A stretch of DNA of 64,000 bases. It comes from Lelliottia nimipressuralis (lineage in GTDB: Bacteria; Pseudomonadota; Gammaproteobacteria; Enterobacterales; Enterobacteriaceae). This document shows positions 1 to 10,917 of the stretch, piece after piece. The notes beneath the pieces are model-generated. The model did no database searches and was not told the DNA's origin. It was given only the letters and a program-made list of their open reading frames with translations. Both the position numbers and the translations under genes were made by a program. The number at the start of each line of letters is the position of its first letter. The first letter of the stretch is position 1. The DNA lies in contig NZ_SDDX01000011.1 in the NCBI RefSeq assembly GCF_004115925.1, positions 62,001 through 126,000 of the forward strand, in the 5' to 3' direction.

Positions 1-155
1 TGCACTACGCCAATGGCAAACAACAAATTGCCAAAACGGTCTCTGTTGACGCCGGTGATATTGCGGCATTTAGCGGCCTGAAAGCCGCCGGGGTGGAATG
101 CTTCGTGCAGGGCGTCCCGACAGAACCCGCTTTGGAGCTCTTTAAACTACTCTGA
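1..155 (+). CDS. agaV: PTS mannose-family IIB component, AgaV-like (3' end only)
   Basis: Only the last 50 codons are present; the gene begins before the window. The readable tail has the C-terminal character of a mannose/sorbose-family IIB protein (…ALELFKLL, stop TGA at 153-155). IIB proteins are cytoplasmic and pass phosphate from IIA to the incoming sugar. It lies 10 bases before the IIC gene, so it should be the IIB partner of the AgaW-AgaE-AgaF permease, as in the N-acetylgalactosamine cluster of E. coli C. The assignment to AgaV rests mainly on this order, because the phosphohistidine region is outside the window. Confidence 0.8.
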   Translation, partial: HYANGKQQIAKTVSVDAGDIAAFSGLKAAGVECFVQGVPTEPALELFKLL

Positions 156-165
156 GGGATTCACA

Positions 166-945
166 ATGGAAATCAGTCTGTTGCAGGCATTTGCGTTGGG
201 CATTCTCGCCTTTATCGCGGGCCTGGATATGTTCAACGGATTAACGCATATGCACCGCCCGGTGGTGCTTGGGCCGTTGGTGGGCCTGATTCTGGGCGAT
301 CTGCATACGGGTATTCTGACCGGCGGGACGCTGGAATTAGTGTGGATGGGGCTGGCACCGCTGGCGGGCGCGCAGCCGCCGAACGTCATTATCGGTACTA
401 TTGTCGGGACGACGTTCGCCATTACCACGGGCGTAAAACCGGAAGTCGCGGTGGGTGTGGCGGTGCCGTTCGCTGTTGCGGTTCAGATGGGGATTACTTT
501 CCTGTTCTCGGTCATGTCCGGCGTGATGGCGCGCTGCGACCGGATGGCGGCGAACGCCGACACCAACGGGATCGAGCGGGTGAACTATCTCGCACTCCTG
601 GCACTGGGGATCTTCTATTTTCTTTGCGCATTCCTGCCGATTTACTTCGGGGCAGAGCACGCGAAAACGGCCATTGATGTTCTGCCTGCCCGTCTGATTG
701 ACGGTCTGGGCATGGCAGGCGGCATCATGCCTGCGATTGGTTTTGCCGTGCTGCTGAAAATCATGATGAAAAACGTCTACATCCCCTATTTCATCCTTGG
801 TTTTGTCGCCGCCGCCTGGCTCAAACTGCCGGTGCTGGCCATTGCTGCGGCGGCGCTGGCGATGGCGCTGATCGATTTTCTGCGTAAAACACCTGAACCG
901 GCCACGCCGGTCGCCCAGAAAGAGGAATTCGAAGATGGCATCTAA
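166..945 (+). CDS. agaW: PTS IIC membrane component for N-acetylgalactosamine, AgaW
   Basis: This 259-residue, very hydrophobic protein has the mannose-family IIC pattern: repeated membrane spans and the conserved stretch GPLVGLILGDLHTGILTGG near residues 43-61, followed by ELVWMGLAPLAGAQPPN. IIC forms part of the sugar channel in the inner membrane. Its start is preceded by a GAGGGATT ribosome site. Its last 11 bases overlap agaE, which points to translational coupling. It resembles but is not identical to AgaC further downstream, so the cluster carries two separate permeases. Confidence 0.9.
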   Translation: MEISLLQAFALGILAFIAGLDMFNGLTHMHRPVVLGPLVGLILGDLHTGILTGGTLELVWMGLAPLAGAQPPNVIIGTIVGTTFAITTGVKPEVAVGVAVPFAVAVQMGITFLFSVMSGVMARCDRMAANADTNGIERVNYLALLALGIFYFLCAFLPIYFGAEHAKTAIDVLPARLIDGLGMAGGIMPAIGFAVLLKIMMKNVYIPYFILGFVAAAWLKLPVLAIAAAALAMALIDFLRKTPEPATPVAQKEEFEDGI

Positions 946-1813
946 TCAAACCACCCTGCCGACCGTCTCCGAAACCGACGAGACGCTTCTGTCCGGCGTG
1001 AACGAAAATATCTATGAAGATCAGACTATCGGTGCGGAGCTGACGAAAAAGGATATCAACCGTGTGGCCTGGCGTTCGATGCTGCTGCAGGCATCGTTCA
1101 ACTACGAGCGTATGCAGGCCTCAGGCTGGCTGTACGGCCTGCTTCCGGCGCTAAAAAAAATCCACACCAACAAACGCGATCTGGCGCGCGCCATGAAGGG
1201 GCATATGGGGTTCTTCAACACCCATCCGTTCCTGGTGACCTTTGTGATCGGCATTATTCTCGCGATGGAGCGCTCGAAGCAGGACGTGAACAGCATTCAG
1301 AGCACCAAGATTGCGGTGGGCGCGCCGCTCGGCGGGATTGGCGATGCCATGTTCTGGCTGACGCTGCTGCCGATTTGCGGCGGTATCGGCGCCAGTCTTG
1401 CGCTGCAAGGCTCAATTCTTGGCGCAGTCGTGTTTATTGTGATGTTCAACGTGGTACACCTGGGTCTGCGTTTTGGTCTGGCACACTATGCTTATCGTAT
1501 GGGCGTCGCCGCCATTCCATTGATTAAGGCCAACACCAAAAAGGTCGGCCACGCGGCTTCCATCGTCGGGATGACCGTAATTGGTGCGCTGGTTGCCACC
1601 TATGTGCGCCTGAATACCACGCTTGAGATCACCGCAGGGGACGCGGTGGTGAAACTGCAAACCGACGTGATCGACAAGCTGATGCCTGCGTTTCTGCCGC
1701 TGGTCTATACCCTGACCATGTTCTGGCTGGTCCGCCGTGGCTGGAGCCCGTTACGCCTCATCGGCATTACGGTGGTGCTTGGCGTGGTAGGTAAATTCTG
1801 TCACTTCCTGTGA
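935..1813 (+). CDS. agaE: PTS IID membrane component for N-acetylgalactosamine, AgaE
   Basis: A 292-residue mannose-family IID protein. It shows the family hallmarks LTKKDINRVAWRSMLLQASFNYERMQASG around residues 36-64 and APLGGIGDAMFWLTLLP around residues 130-146, then C-terminal membrane spans. IID pairs with IIC to form the transmembrane sugar channel. An N-terminal extension of about 35 polar residues precedes the family core and is absent from AgaD. As I recall, E. coli K-12 carries a deletion covering agaE and agaF; here both are intact, so GalNAc uptake should work. Confidence 0.9.
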   Translation: MASNQTTLPTVSETDETLLSGVNENIYEDQTIGAELTKKDINRVAWRSMLLQASFNYERMQASGWLYGLLPALKKIHTNKRDLARAMKGHMGFFNTHPFLVTFVIGIILAMERSKQDVNSIQSTKIAVGAPLGGIGDAMFWLTLLPICGGIGASLALQGSILGAVVFIVMFNVVHLGLRFGLAHYAYRMGVAAIPLIKANTKKVGHAASIVGMTVIGALVATYVRLNTTLEITAGDAVVKLQTDVIDKLMPAFLPLVYTLTMFWLVRRGWSPLRLIGITVVLGVVGKFCHFL

Positions 1814-1830
1814 ATACAAAGAGGTCTTAG

Positions 1831-2265
1831 ATGTTAAGCATTATTTTGACGGGCCACGGTGGGTTTGCCAGCGGGCTGGAAAAAGCGATGAAGCAGATCC
1901 TCGGTGAGCAGGAGCAGTTTGTCGCCATCGACTTTCCCGACACCTCCACCACTGCCCTGCTGACCTCGCAGCTGGAACGGGCGATCGCCGATTTGGGTGA
2001 TGCGGAAGATATCGTCTTTCTGACCGATCTGCTGGGCGGTACGCCTTTCCGCGTGGCCTCCACCATGGCAATGGAAAAGCCCGGCTGGGAAGTGATCACT
2101 GGCACTAATTTGCAGCTGCTGCTGGAGATGGTGATGGAGCGCGACGGCCTGAGCAGCGAAGCCTTTCGCTTACAGGCGCTGGAGTGCGGGCATCGCGGCC
2201 TGACGAGTCTGGTGGATGAGCTGGGCCGCTGTCGGGATGAAAAGCCCGTTGAGGAAGGGATCTAA
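1831..2265 (+). CDS. agaF: PTS IIA component, AgaF
   Basis: A 144-residue cytoplasmic IIA of the mannose family. The N-terminus reads MLSIILTGHGGFASG, placing the expected phospho-accepting histidine at residue 9. A second conserved stretch, FLTDLLGGTPF, follows near residues 62-72. It accepts phosphate from HPr and hands it to IIB. The ribosome site AAAGAGG precedes the start. No IIA gene accompanies agaBCD, so AgaF may serve both permeases, as has been proposed for E. coli C. In E. coli the next gene would be agaA, but here a terminator and a control region follow. Confidence 0.9.
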   Translation: MLSIILTGHGGFASGLEKAMKQILGEQEQFVAIDFPDTSTTALLTSQLERAIADLGDAEDIVFLTDLLGGTPFRVASTMAMEKPGWEVITGTNLQLLLEMVMERDGLSSEAFRLQALECGHRGLTSLVDELGRCRDEKPVEEGI

Positions 2266-2330
2266 CGCCAACTTTTTCATTTCATTCAGGGCAGGCTCTC
2301 CCCCTTAGCCCTTTCATTGTGTATTACCTT

Positions 2331-2369
2331 GGCCTTCGGTGTAGATCCGCAAGGCCTTTCTTTTCCTTT
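2331..2369 (+). terminator. Likely rho-independent terminator after agaF
   Basis: GGCCTT and CGG pair with CCG and AAGGCC (one bulged base) around a short loop. A pyrimidine run, TTTCTTTTCCTTT, follows. It would end the agaVWEF transcript and separate it from agaS-kbaY-agaBCD. Confidence 0.6.
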
Positions 2370-2600
2370 CGTCATCATATCTTGCAGGACATATACTTTT
2401 AGAATATTTCTTATTTATCAATATGATGATTTGAATTGCGTGTCTCTTTGATCACACTTTTCGTTTTATTTCTTTTTGTTTGTTGATCTTTCGTTTTCCT
2501 TTCGATAGATTTTAATCAATCGAACAAGTGAAACGAAACGAAAGGCAAAAGTGACTGCACTGGCGTCTGACGTGGGTTTCACCTTACTAAGGACTGCGTT
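2370..2600 (+). promoter_or_regulatory. agaS promoter/control region with AgaR-like and CRP-like sites
   Basis: No gene is seen in 2266-2600. After the terminator the stretch is AT-rich and full of TTTCG/CTTTC motifs typical of sites for AgaR, a DeoR-family repressor. The published AgaR consensus, as I remember it, is WRMM-TTTC-RTTTY-RTTTY-NYTT-KK. It is matched at all positions on the minus strand at 2524-2547, at about 22 of 24 positions on the plus strand at 2455-2478, and weakly at 2485-2508. A CRP-like site (TGTCT-N6-TCACA) lies at 2441-2456. The agaS ribosome site AAGGA ends the region. Repression by AgaR and activation by cAMP-CRP are inferred. Confidence 0.65.
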
Positions 2601-4630
<2,030 letters not shown>

Positions 4631-4676
4631 TAAAGACAACAACACTCACAACTCAACATCGGCAGGAAGGAAGACT

Positions 4677-5153
4677 ATGAGCAGTCCCAATATCTTATTG
4701 ACCCGTATCGATAATCGTCTGGTGCATGGTCAGGTTGGTGTGACATGGACGTCGACCATCGGAGCCAATTTGTTGATCGTCGTTGACGATGAGGTCGCCA
4801 AAGACGAGATCCAGCAAAAACTGATGGGCATCACCGCCGATACCTATGGATTTGGTATCCGCTTTTTCTCCATCGAGAAGACTATCGCCATCATTGAAAA
4901 AGCCGCGCCGCACCAGAAAATTTTCCTGATTTGCCGCACGCCGGACATCGTCAGGAAACTGATTGAGGGCGGCGTGCCACTGAAGGATGTCAATGTCGGC
5001 AATATGCACTTCTCAGAGGGGAAACGGCAGATCAGCAGCAAAGTGTATGTCGACGAACAGGATCTCGACGATCTGCGCTTTATCAAGCACAGCGGCGTGA
5101 ATCTTTTTATCCAGGATGTTCCCGGTGATGCGAAAGAGGGCATCCCCGATTAG
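4677..5153 (+). CDS. agaB: PTS mannose-family IIB component, AgaB
   Basis: A 158-residue IIB protein. ILLTRIDNRLVHGQVGVTW is the family signature, placing the phosphohistidine at residue 18. It is cytoplasmic and phosphorylates the sugar during passage through AgaC-AgaD. A strong ribosome site (GGAAGGAAG) precedes the ATG. The gene sits 46 bases after kbaY and 52 before agaC, inside one transcription unit. In E. coli the AgaBCD permease is assigned to galactosamine; the substrate here is inferred from that. Confidence 0.92.
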   Translation: MSSPNILLTRIDNRLVHGQVGVTWTSTIGANLLIVVDDEVAKDEIQQKLMGITADTYGFGIRFFSIEKTIAIIEKAAPHQKIFLICRTPDIVRKLIEGGVPLKDVNVGNMHFSEGKRQISSKVYVDEQDLDDLRFIKHSGVNLFIQDVPGDAKEGIPD

Positions 5154-5205
5154 TGGCAGTGTCTCGACATTCAAATAGCTGAAGTCATCATTACGAGGCA
5201 AAAAA

Positions 5206-6009
5206 ATGCACGAAATAACATTGATTCAGGGGATATCCCTGGCGGCTTTAGTATTTTTTCTAGGGATAGATTTCTGGCTGGAAGCACTGTTTCTGTTTCG
5301 TCCCATCATCGTTTGTACCCTCACCGGGGCGATTCTGGGCGATATCCACATCGGCTTAATTACCGGCGGTTTGACGGAGCTGGCGTTCGCCGGTTTAACC
5401 CCTGCCGGCGGTGTGCAGCCGCCGAACCCGATTATGGCCGGGGTGATGACCACCGTCATTGCCTGGTCCACCGGGGTCGATGCCAAAACCGCTATTGGTC
5501 TTGGGCTGCCGTTTAGCTTGCTGATGCAGTATGTGATTCTGTTCTTCTATTCAGCGTTCTCGCTGTTTATGTCGAAGGCCGATAAGTACGCGAAAGAGAC
5601 CAACACCGCCGCTTTCGCCCGTCTGAACTGGACAACGACGCTGATTGTCGCCTGCACTTACGCCGTCATTACCTTCCTCTGCACTTATCTGGCGCAGGGA
5701 CCAATGCAGGCGCTGGTCAAAGCGATGCCTGCCTGGCTTACCCACGGCTTTGAAGTCGCGGGCGGCATTCTGCCTGCGGTCGGCTTCGGCCTGCTGCTGC
5801 GCGTGATGTTCAAGGCGCAGTACATTCCGTATCTCATCGCCGGGTTCTTGTTCGTCTGTTATATCCAGGTGAGCAACCTGCTGCCGGTGGCCGTGCTGGG
5901 GGCCGGATTTGCGGTGTATGAGTTCTTTAACGCTAAAGCCAAAAACGCCGCGCAGCCCGCTGTCACTGCTGCGAAAAAAGATGAAGAGGATTACAGCAAT
6001 GGGATCTGA
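5206..6009 (+). CDS. agaC: PTS IIC membrane component for galactosamine, AgaC
   Basis: A 267-residue hydrophobic IIC protein. CTLTGAILGDIHIGLITGGLTELAFAGLTPAGG lies around residues 37-69 and matches the same segment of AgaW. A polar tail rich in Ala, Lys, Asp and Glu follows the last membrane span. It overlaps agaD by 11 bases, the same overlap length as agaW-agaE. This suggests the two IIC-IID pairs arose by duplication of a unit. Confidence 0.93.
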   Translation: MHEITLIQGISLAALVFFLGIDFWLEALFLFRPIIVCTLTGAILGDIHIGLITGGLTELAFAGLTPAGGVQPPNPIMAGVMTTVIAWSTGVDAKTAIGLGLPFSLLMQYVILFFYSAFSLFMSKADKYAKETNTAAFARLNWTTTLIVACTYAVITFLCTYLAQGPMQALVKAMPAWLTHGFEVAGGILPAVGFGLLLRVMFKAQYIPYLIAGFLFVCYIQVSNLLPVAVLGAGFAVYEFFNAKAKNAAQPAVTAAKKDEEDYSNGI

Positions 6010-6790
6010 AATCAGTAAAAAAGACATTACCCGCCTTGGCTTTCGCTCCTCTCTACTGCAGGCGAGCTTTAACTACGAACGCATGCAGGCGGGCGGTTTT
6101 ACCTGGGCGATGTTGCCGATCCTGAAGAAGATCTACAAAGGCGACAAAGAAGGGTTAAGCGCGGCGATGAAGGATCATCTGGAATTTATCAACACTCACC
6201 CGAATCTGGTGGGGTTCCTGATGGGCCTGTTGATCTCCATGGAGGAGAAAGGCGAAAACCGCAGCACCATTAAAGGGCTGAAAGTGGCGCTGTTTGGCCC
6301 TATTGCCGGAATTGGCGACGCGATTTTCTGGTTTACGCTGCTGCCGATCATGGCCGGGATTTGTTCGTCGTTTGCCAGCCAGGGCAACCTGCTGGGGCCG
6401 ATACTGTTCTTCGCCGTTTACCTTGCGATCTTCTTCCTGCGCGTAGGCTGGACGCACGTCGGGTATACGGTGGGGATCAAAGCGATCGATAAGGTGCGAG
6501 AAAATTCACAGATGATCGCCCGGTCGGCAACCATTCTTGGGATCACGGTGATCGGCGGGCTGATAGCCTCGTACGTGCACATCAACGTTGTCACCAGCTT
6601 TACCATCGATGCCACTCACAGCGTGGCGCTGCAAAAGGACTTCTTTGACAAGGTGTTCCCGAACATTTTGCCGATGGGCTATACCCTGCTGATGTACTAC
6701 CTGCTGCGGGTCAAGAAAGCGCATCCGGTAATGCTGATTGCCGTCACTTTTGTGCTGGCGATTGCGGGGTCGGGATTGGGGATTTTGTAA
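5999..6790 (+). CDS. agaD: PTS IID membrane component for galactosamine, AgaD
   Basis: A 263-residue IID protein beginning MGSEISKKDITRLGFRSS at the ATG at 5999, the family's usual start. It carries LLQASFNYERMQAGGF and FGPIAGIGDAIFWFTLLPIM, then several membrane spans. It forms the galactosamine channel with AgaC. It is the last gene of the aga cluster here. E. coli has agaI next, but no trace of agaI is seen before the convergent fic gene. Confidence 0.93.
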   Translation: MGSEISKKDITRLGFRSSLLQASFNYERMQAGGFTWAMLPILKKIYKGDKEGLSAAMKDHLEFINTHPNLVGFLMGLLISMEEKGENRSTIKGLKVALFGPIAGIGDAIFWFTLLPIMAGICSSFASQGNLLGPILFFAVYLAIFFLRVGWTHVGYTVGIKAIDKVRENSQMIARSATILGITVIGGLIASYVHINVVTSFTIDATHSVALQKDFFDKVFPNILPMGYTLLMYYLLRVKKAHPVMLIAVTFVLAIAGSGLGIL

Positions 6791-6798
6791 CTATGAGC

Positions 6799-6827
6799 GT
6801 GCCGGGCATAGCTATGCTTGCCCGGCA
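6799..6827. terminator. Hairpin between convergent agaD and fic
   Basis: TGCCGGGCA is mirrored by TTGCCCGGCA around a short AT-rich loop. There is no clear T-run on the plus strand. The right arm lies inside the last codons of the fic gene. It may act as a weak terminator or a remnant of a REP-like sequence. Confidence 0.4.
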
Positions 6828-7837
6828 AGGGACACTGAATTCACCTGCCAGTGACCGCCTTTCTTCGGCCCGATACGCTGAAGCAAGGATTTTTCCTGTA
6901 ACTGTTTGAGATAACGTTCAATTGTTCGCGACGTGACACCGATTTGTTCCGCCAGCATAGCCGCTGACATCTTCGGATGATCCTGCAGGAGCTCAAGAAT
7001 GCGGCGTTCACCGTCTGTTAAATGTGCCACATTTTCTTCCGACACTTTATCCGACATTTCTTCCGACATGGATGGGGACTGAGATATGCCCTCCCGAAGC
7101 GCGTCAGCTATATTCCTGAGCATAAACTCGATGAAAGCTGTGCAATCGCTGGCTTTATCACACTGACCCAGAATCTGGTAGTAATCGGCCTGTTGATAAT
7201 GGATCAGGGTTTCAACGGGTAACCACGCCAGTTCATTGCGCCATTGACTCAGAATCAAGGTTTGCCACAAACGGCCCATGCGGCCATTTCCATCGGCAAA
7301 CGGGTGAATAAATTCAAACTCATAGTGAAAGATCGAGCTGGCAATCAGGGGATGGAGCTCCGTCTTTTTAAGCCAGTCCAGCAGTTCATCAACGAGGCGA
7401 GGCATCTGCGAAGCGGGAGGAGCCATATGCACCAGCGCGTTACCACGATAAACACCCACATCACCAGACCTCACTTTCCCGGGGCTATCAACGAGTCCGG
7501 TCATTAACAGGCGGTGAGCGTTCAGGAGATCGCTAAGCTGCCACGCTTTCCAGTCAGGCATTTTCTCATAGGCGAGAATTGCGTTTCGCACCTCCTGAAT
7601 ATCCTTTTCAGGCGCAAGCACTCTCTTGCCTTCCATGATCGCCGTCACCTGGCCGGTCGTCAGCGAGTTATGCTCAATCGCCAGCGATGCCTGAATGGTA
7701 CGAATCCGATTTTCTTTGCGAAGCAGTGGTGACGCGCGTCCAGACTGAGCCGCCCAATGTCCCAGCAGTTCGCCAATTTCCACAACCTGATTGAGGATGG
7801 TTGGTGTAATGGTGAAAGGAGGCTGGTAGCGGCTCAT
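6812..7837 (-). CDS. Fic-domain protein with C-terminal winged helix (probable AMP-transferase)
   Basis: 341 residues. The Fic core motif HPFADGNGR is complete at 178-186, including the catalytic His178 and the phosphate-binding Asn/Gly/Arg. An upstream SLAIE (Ser51…Glu55) fits the inhibitory-helix pattern SxxxE of class II Fic proteins, although the next residue is His rather than the usual Gly/Asn. A winged helix-turn-helix follows at about 273-330 (MLAEQIGVTSRTIERYLKQL). Fic enzymes usually transfer AMP to target proteins; the target here is unknown. It lies 3 bases after rsmI on the same strand and may be co-transcribed. In E. coli this spot holds agaI and yraHIJK. Confidence 0.85.
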   Translation of the reverse strand: MSRYQPPFTITPTILNQVVEIGELLGHWAAQSGRASPLLRKENRIRTIQASLAIEHNSLTTGQVTAIMEGKRVLAPEKDIQEVRNAILAYEKMPDWKAWQLSDLLNAHRLLMTGLVDSPGKVRSGDVGVYRGNALVHMAPPASQMPRLVDELLDWLKKTELHPLIASSIFHYEFEFIHPFADGNGRMGRLWQTLILSQWRNELAWLPVETLIHYQQADYYQILGQCDKASDCTAFIEFMLRNIADALREGISQSPSMSEEMSDKVSEENVAHLTDGERRILELLQDHPKMSAAMLAEQIGVTSRTIERYLKQLQEKSLLQRIGPKKGGHWQVNSVSLAGQA

Positions 7838-7840
7838 AGA

Positions 7841-8704
7841 TTATTCCCCCTGCTGCTCCAGGGCATGCTTATACAGCGCATTCTTTTTCACGCCGTGGAT
7901 TTCGGCGGCGAGGGCGGCGGCTTTTTTCAGCGGCAGTTCAGCTTGCAGAAGCGCCAGAGTGCGCAGCGCTTCGGCAGGTAGCGCCTCTTCTTGCGCTTTA
8001 TGGCCTTCGACAATCAGCACCATCTCCCCTTTGCGGCGGTTCTCGTCCTCTTTCACCCATGCCAGCAGTTCACCGACCGGTGCGCCGTGGATGTTTTCCC
8101 AGGTTTTGGTCAGCTCGCGGGCCAGCACCACGTAGCGAGATTCACCCCAGACGGCAACCATATCTTCTAAACTGTCCAGCAGACGGTGGGTTGATTCATA
8201 GAAAATCAGCGTGCGCGGTTCGGCTTCGAGATCCTTCAGGACGTCGCGACGGCCTTTGGATTTTGCCGGTAAGAAACCTTCGTAACAGAAGCGGTCGGAT
8301 GGCAGGCCCGCCGCGCTTAAAGCGGCAATCGCTGCGCACGGGCCCGGCAGCGGCACCACGCGGATACCCGCTTCGCGGCAGGTACGCACCAGGTGATAGC
8401 CCGGATCGTTGATCAGCGGCGTCCCTGCATCGGACACCAGCGCGATAGTCATCCCTTCTTTCAGTTTAGCCACCAGCGTTTCGGCTTTTTGTTGCTCATT
8501 GTGATCGTGCAAGGCAAACATTTTGGCGCTGATCGCGAAATGTTGCAGCAGCAGGCCAGTGTGGCGGGTATCTTCAGCGGCAATTAAATCAACAGCTTGT
8601 AAAACGGTGAGCGCACGTTGGGTAATATCAGACAAATTCCCGATAGGAGTAGGTACAATATAAAGCTGGCCTTGAGAATTATCTGCCGTTTCGTGTTGTT
8701 TCAT
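7841..8704 (-). CDS. rsmI: 16S rRNA 2'-O-ribose C1402 methyltransferase, RsmI
   Basis: A 287-residue SAM-dependent enzyme of the tetrapyrrole-methylase fold. [15 protein letters not shown] starts the fold near residue 14, and [15 protein letters not shown] and [19 protein letters not shown] are family motifs. It methylates the ribose of C1402 in 16S rRNA, acting with RsmH at the decoding centre. It is divergent from lpoA with 62 bases between the start codons, so both promoters must lie there or overlap. Confidence 0.96.
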   Translation of the reverse strand: MKQHETADNSQGQLYIVPTPIGNLSDITQRALTVLQAVDLIAAEDTRHTGLLLQHFAISAKMFALHDHNEQQKAETLVAKLKEGMTIALVSDAGTPLINDPGYHLVRTCREAGIRVVPLPGPCAAIAALSAAGLPSDRFCYEGFLPAKSKGRRDVLKDLEAEPRTLIFYESTHRLLDSLEDMVAVWGESRYVVLARELTKTWENIHGAPVGELLAWVKEDENRRKGEMVLIVEGHKAQEEALPAEALRTLALLQAELPLKKAAALAAEIHGVKKNALYKHALEQQGE

Positions 8705-8766
8705 TGTTTAGTCCGTATTGCCGATTTAATATTGAGCATTGCCTAAAAAATATCACTGGATACAGT

Positions 8767-10917
8767 ATGGTACCCTTAACGTTTCTTCGAACAAAAGCTT
8801 CGCGCAGCCTGCCCATTGTGCTGGCAGCGCTGATTTTCGCAGGCTGTGGCACTCAGGCGCCCGATCAGACTGCTGCCCATATGCAGGGTACTGCGCAGGC
8901 TGATTCTGGCTATTATCTGCAACAAATGTCGCAAAGCTCAGATGATACCAAGACCAACTGGCAATTACTTGCCATTCGTTCACTGCTGAAAGAAGGCAAA
9001 ACGCAGCAGGCTGTCGATCTGTATAACCAGCTGCCGCAGGAACTGAACGATACCCAGCGCCGCGAACAGACTCTGCTGTCGGCCGAAGTGAAAACCGCGC
9101 AGAAAGATTACGCGGCGGCGAAAAAGATCCTCGCCGATATCGACGTGAAAGCGCTGGATAACAACCAGCAGGCACGCTACTGGCAGGCGACCATCGCCGC
9201 CGAACAGGGTCGCCCTTCTCTGGCCCTGCTCCGCGCGCTGATTGCGCAAGAGCCGCTGCTGAGCGGCGATGCTAAGCAGAAAAATATCGACGCCACCTGG
9301 CAGGCGCTTTCCGCTATGACGCCGGAACAGGCGCAAACGCTGGTGATCAACGCCGACGAAAACGTACTCCAGGGCTGGCTGGATTTGCAGCAGATGTGGT
9401 TCAACAACCGCAGCGATCCGAAAATGCTCAAAGCCGGAATCACCGACTGGCAGACTCGCTATCCGCAAAATCCAGGCGCGAAAATGCTGCCAACGCAGCT
9501 GGTGAACGTGCAGAACTTCAAACCGGCTTCCGTCAATAAAATCGCCCTGTTACTGCCCCTGAACGGTCAGGCGGCGGTGTTTGGTCGCACCATTCAGCAG
9601 GGCTTTGAAGCGGCGAAAAACGGCACCACCGCCGTTGCGGGGAACGCCATCCCGGCACAGGCTGCGCAGGCCGCCAACGTCAATGACGTGATTAGCCCCT
9701 CTGCGGCAGAAACCAGTGATTTAACGACCTCGCAAGCGCCTGCTCAGGGCACGATGCAGAATCCAGTCACGGCGCCAACCACGCCTCCGGTGGCTGCGCC
9801 AGCGCCCGAAGCGCAGGAACAGACTCCGGCGCAAGCGCCAGTTGCTCCGGCAACCGATGCCGCTGTTACTGCCCCGCAAACCACCGCACCGGAACAGCAG
9901 CCTGCCGCTCAGCCACAGGCCGTTGCAGCCACCACCGCAAATCCAGGCGCCGAACTGAAGATTTACGACACCAGCTCACAGCCGATCGATCAGGTTCTGG
10001 CGCAGGTTCAGCAGGACGGTGCAAGCATTGTGGTCGGCCCGCTGCTGAAGAATAACGTTGAAGAGCTGATGAAGAGCAACACCACGCTGAACGTGCTGGC
10101 CCTCAATCAACCTGAGCAAGTGCAAAACCGCGCGAACATTTGCTATTTCGCACTTTCGCCGGAAGATGAGGCGCGTGACGCCGCGCGTCATATCCACGAG
10201 CAGGGGAAACAGGCTCCGCTGCTGCTGACGCCGCGTAGCGCTCTCGGCGATCGCGTGGCGAATGCGTTTGCTCAGGAATGGCAACAGCTGGGCGGCAGCG
10301 TGGTACTGCAGCAGAAATTCGGTTCGACGTCTGAACTTCGTGCAGGCGTAAATGGCGGTTCCGGTATCGCCCTGACTGGCAGCCCGATTTCGGCCAGCCT
10401 GCCTCAGCAGCAGAGCGTCACCATCGGCGGCCTGACCATCCCAGCTCCGCCAACTGATGCGCAAATCAGCGGTGGCGGTAAAGTGGACGCCGCATACATT
10501 GTCGCCACGCCAGAAGAGATTGCCTTTATCAAACCGATGATTGCGATGCGTAACGGCAGCCAGAGCGGTGTAACCTTGTATGCCAGCTCACGTAGCGCGC
10601 AAGGTACGGCTGGCCCGGATTTCCGTCTGGAGATGGACGGCCTGCAGTACAGCGAAATTCCAATGCTGGCGGGCAGCAATCCGGCCCTGATGCAGCAGGC
10701 GCTGAGCAGCGTGCGTAACGATTACTCCCTCGCACGTCTTTACGCGATGGGCGTGGATGCGTGGGCGCTGGCGAACCACTTTACCCAGATGCGTCAGGTG
10801 CCAGGCTTTGAGCTTAACGGCAACACCGGCGATCTCACCGCGACTCAGGATTGCGTGATTAACAGGAAGTTATCATGGCTCAAATACCAGCAGGGGCAGA
10901 TCGTCCCGGCGAGTTAA
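8767..10917 (+). CDS. lpoA: Outer-membrane lipoprotein activator of PBP1A, LpoA
   Basis: A 716-residue lipoprotein starting [10 protein letters not shown] at 8767. The lipobox LIFAGC places the lipidated Cys at 27. An N-terminal TPR-like domain (to about 270) is followed by a periplasmic-binding-protein-like domain that contacts PBP1A (MrcA) and stimulates its transpeptidase. The two are separated, or interrupted, by a low-complexity Ala/Pro/Gln/Thr-rich stretch at about 286-392. The protein is about 40 residues longer than the E. coli one (678), and the extra length lies in this stretch. An in-frame start at 8704 is possible but would put a long leader before the signal peptide. Confidence 0.95.
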   Translation: MVPLTFLRTKASRSLPIVLAALIFAGCGTQAPDQTAAHMQGTAQADSGYYLQQMSQSSDDTKTNWQLLAIRSLLKEGKTQQAVDLYNQLPQELNDTQRREQTLLSAEVKTAQKDYAAAKKILADIDVKALDNNQQARYWQATIAAEQGRPSLALLRALIAQEPLLSGDAKQKNIDATWQALSAMTPEQAQTLVINADENVLQGWLDLQQMWFNNRSDPKMLKAGITDWQTRYPQNPGAKMLPTQLVNVQNFKPASVNKIALLLPLNGQAAVFGRTIQQGFEAAKNGTTAVAGNAIPAQAAQAANVNDVISPSAAETSDLTTSQAPAQGTMQNPVTAPTTPPVAAPAPEAQEQTPAQAPVAPATDAAVTAPQTTAPEQQPAAQPQAVAATTANPGAELKIYDTSSQPIDQVLAQVQQDGASIVVGPLLKNNVEELMKSNTTLNVLALNQPEQVQNRANICYFALSPEDEARDAARHIHEQGKQAPLLLTPRSALGDRVANAFAQEWQQLGGSVVLQQKFGSTSELRAGVNGGSGIALTGSPISASLPQQQSVTIGGLTIPAPPTDAQISGGGKVDAAYIVATPEEIAFIKPMIAMRNGSQSGVTLYASSRSAQGTAGPDFRLEMDGLQYSEIPMLAGSNPALMQQALSSVRNDYSLARLYAMGVDAWALANHFTQMRQVPGFELNGNTGDLTATQDCVINRKLSWLKYQQGQIVPAS

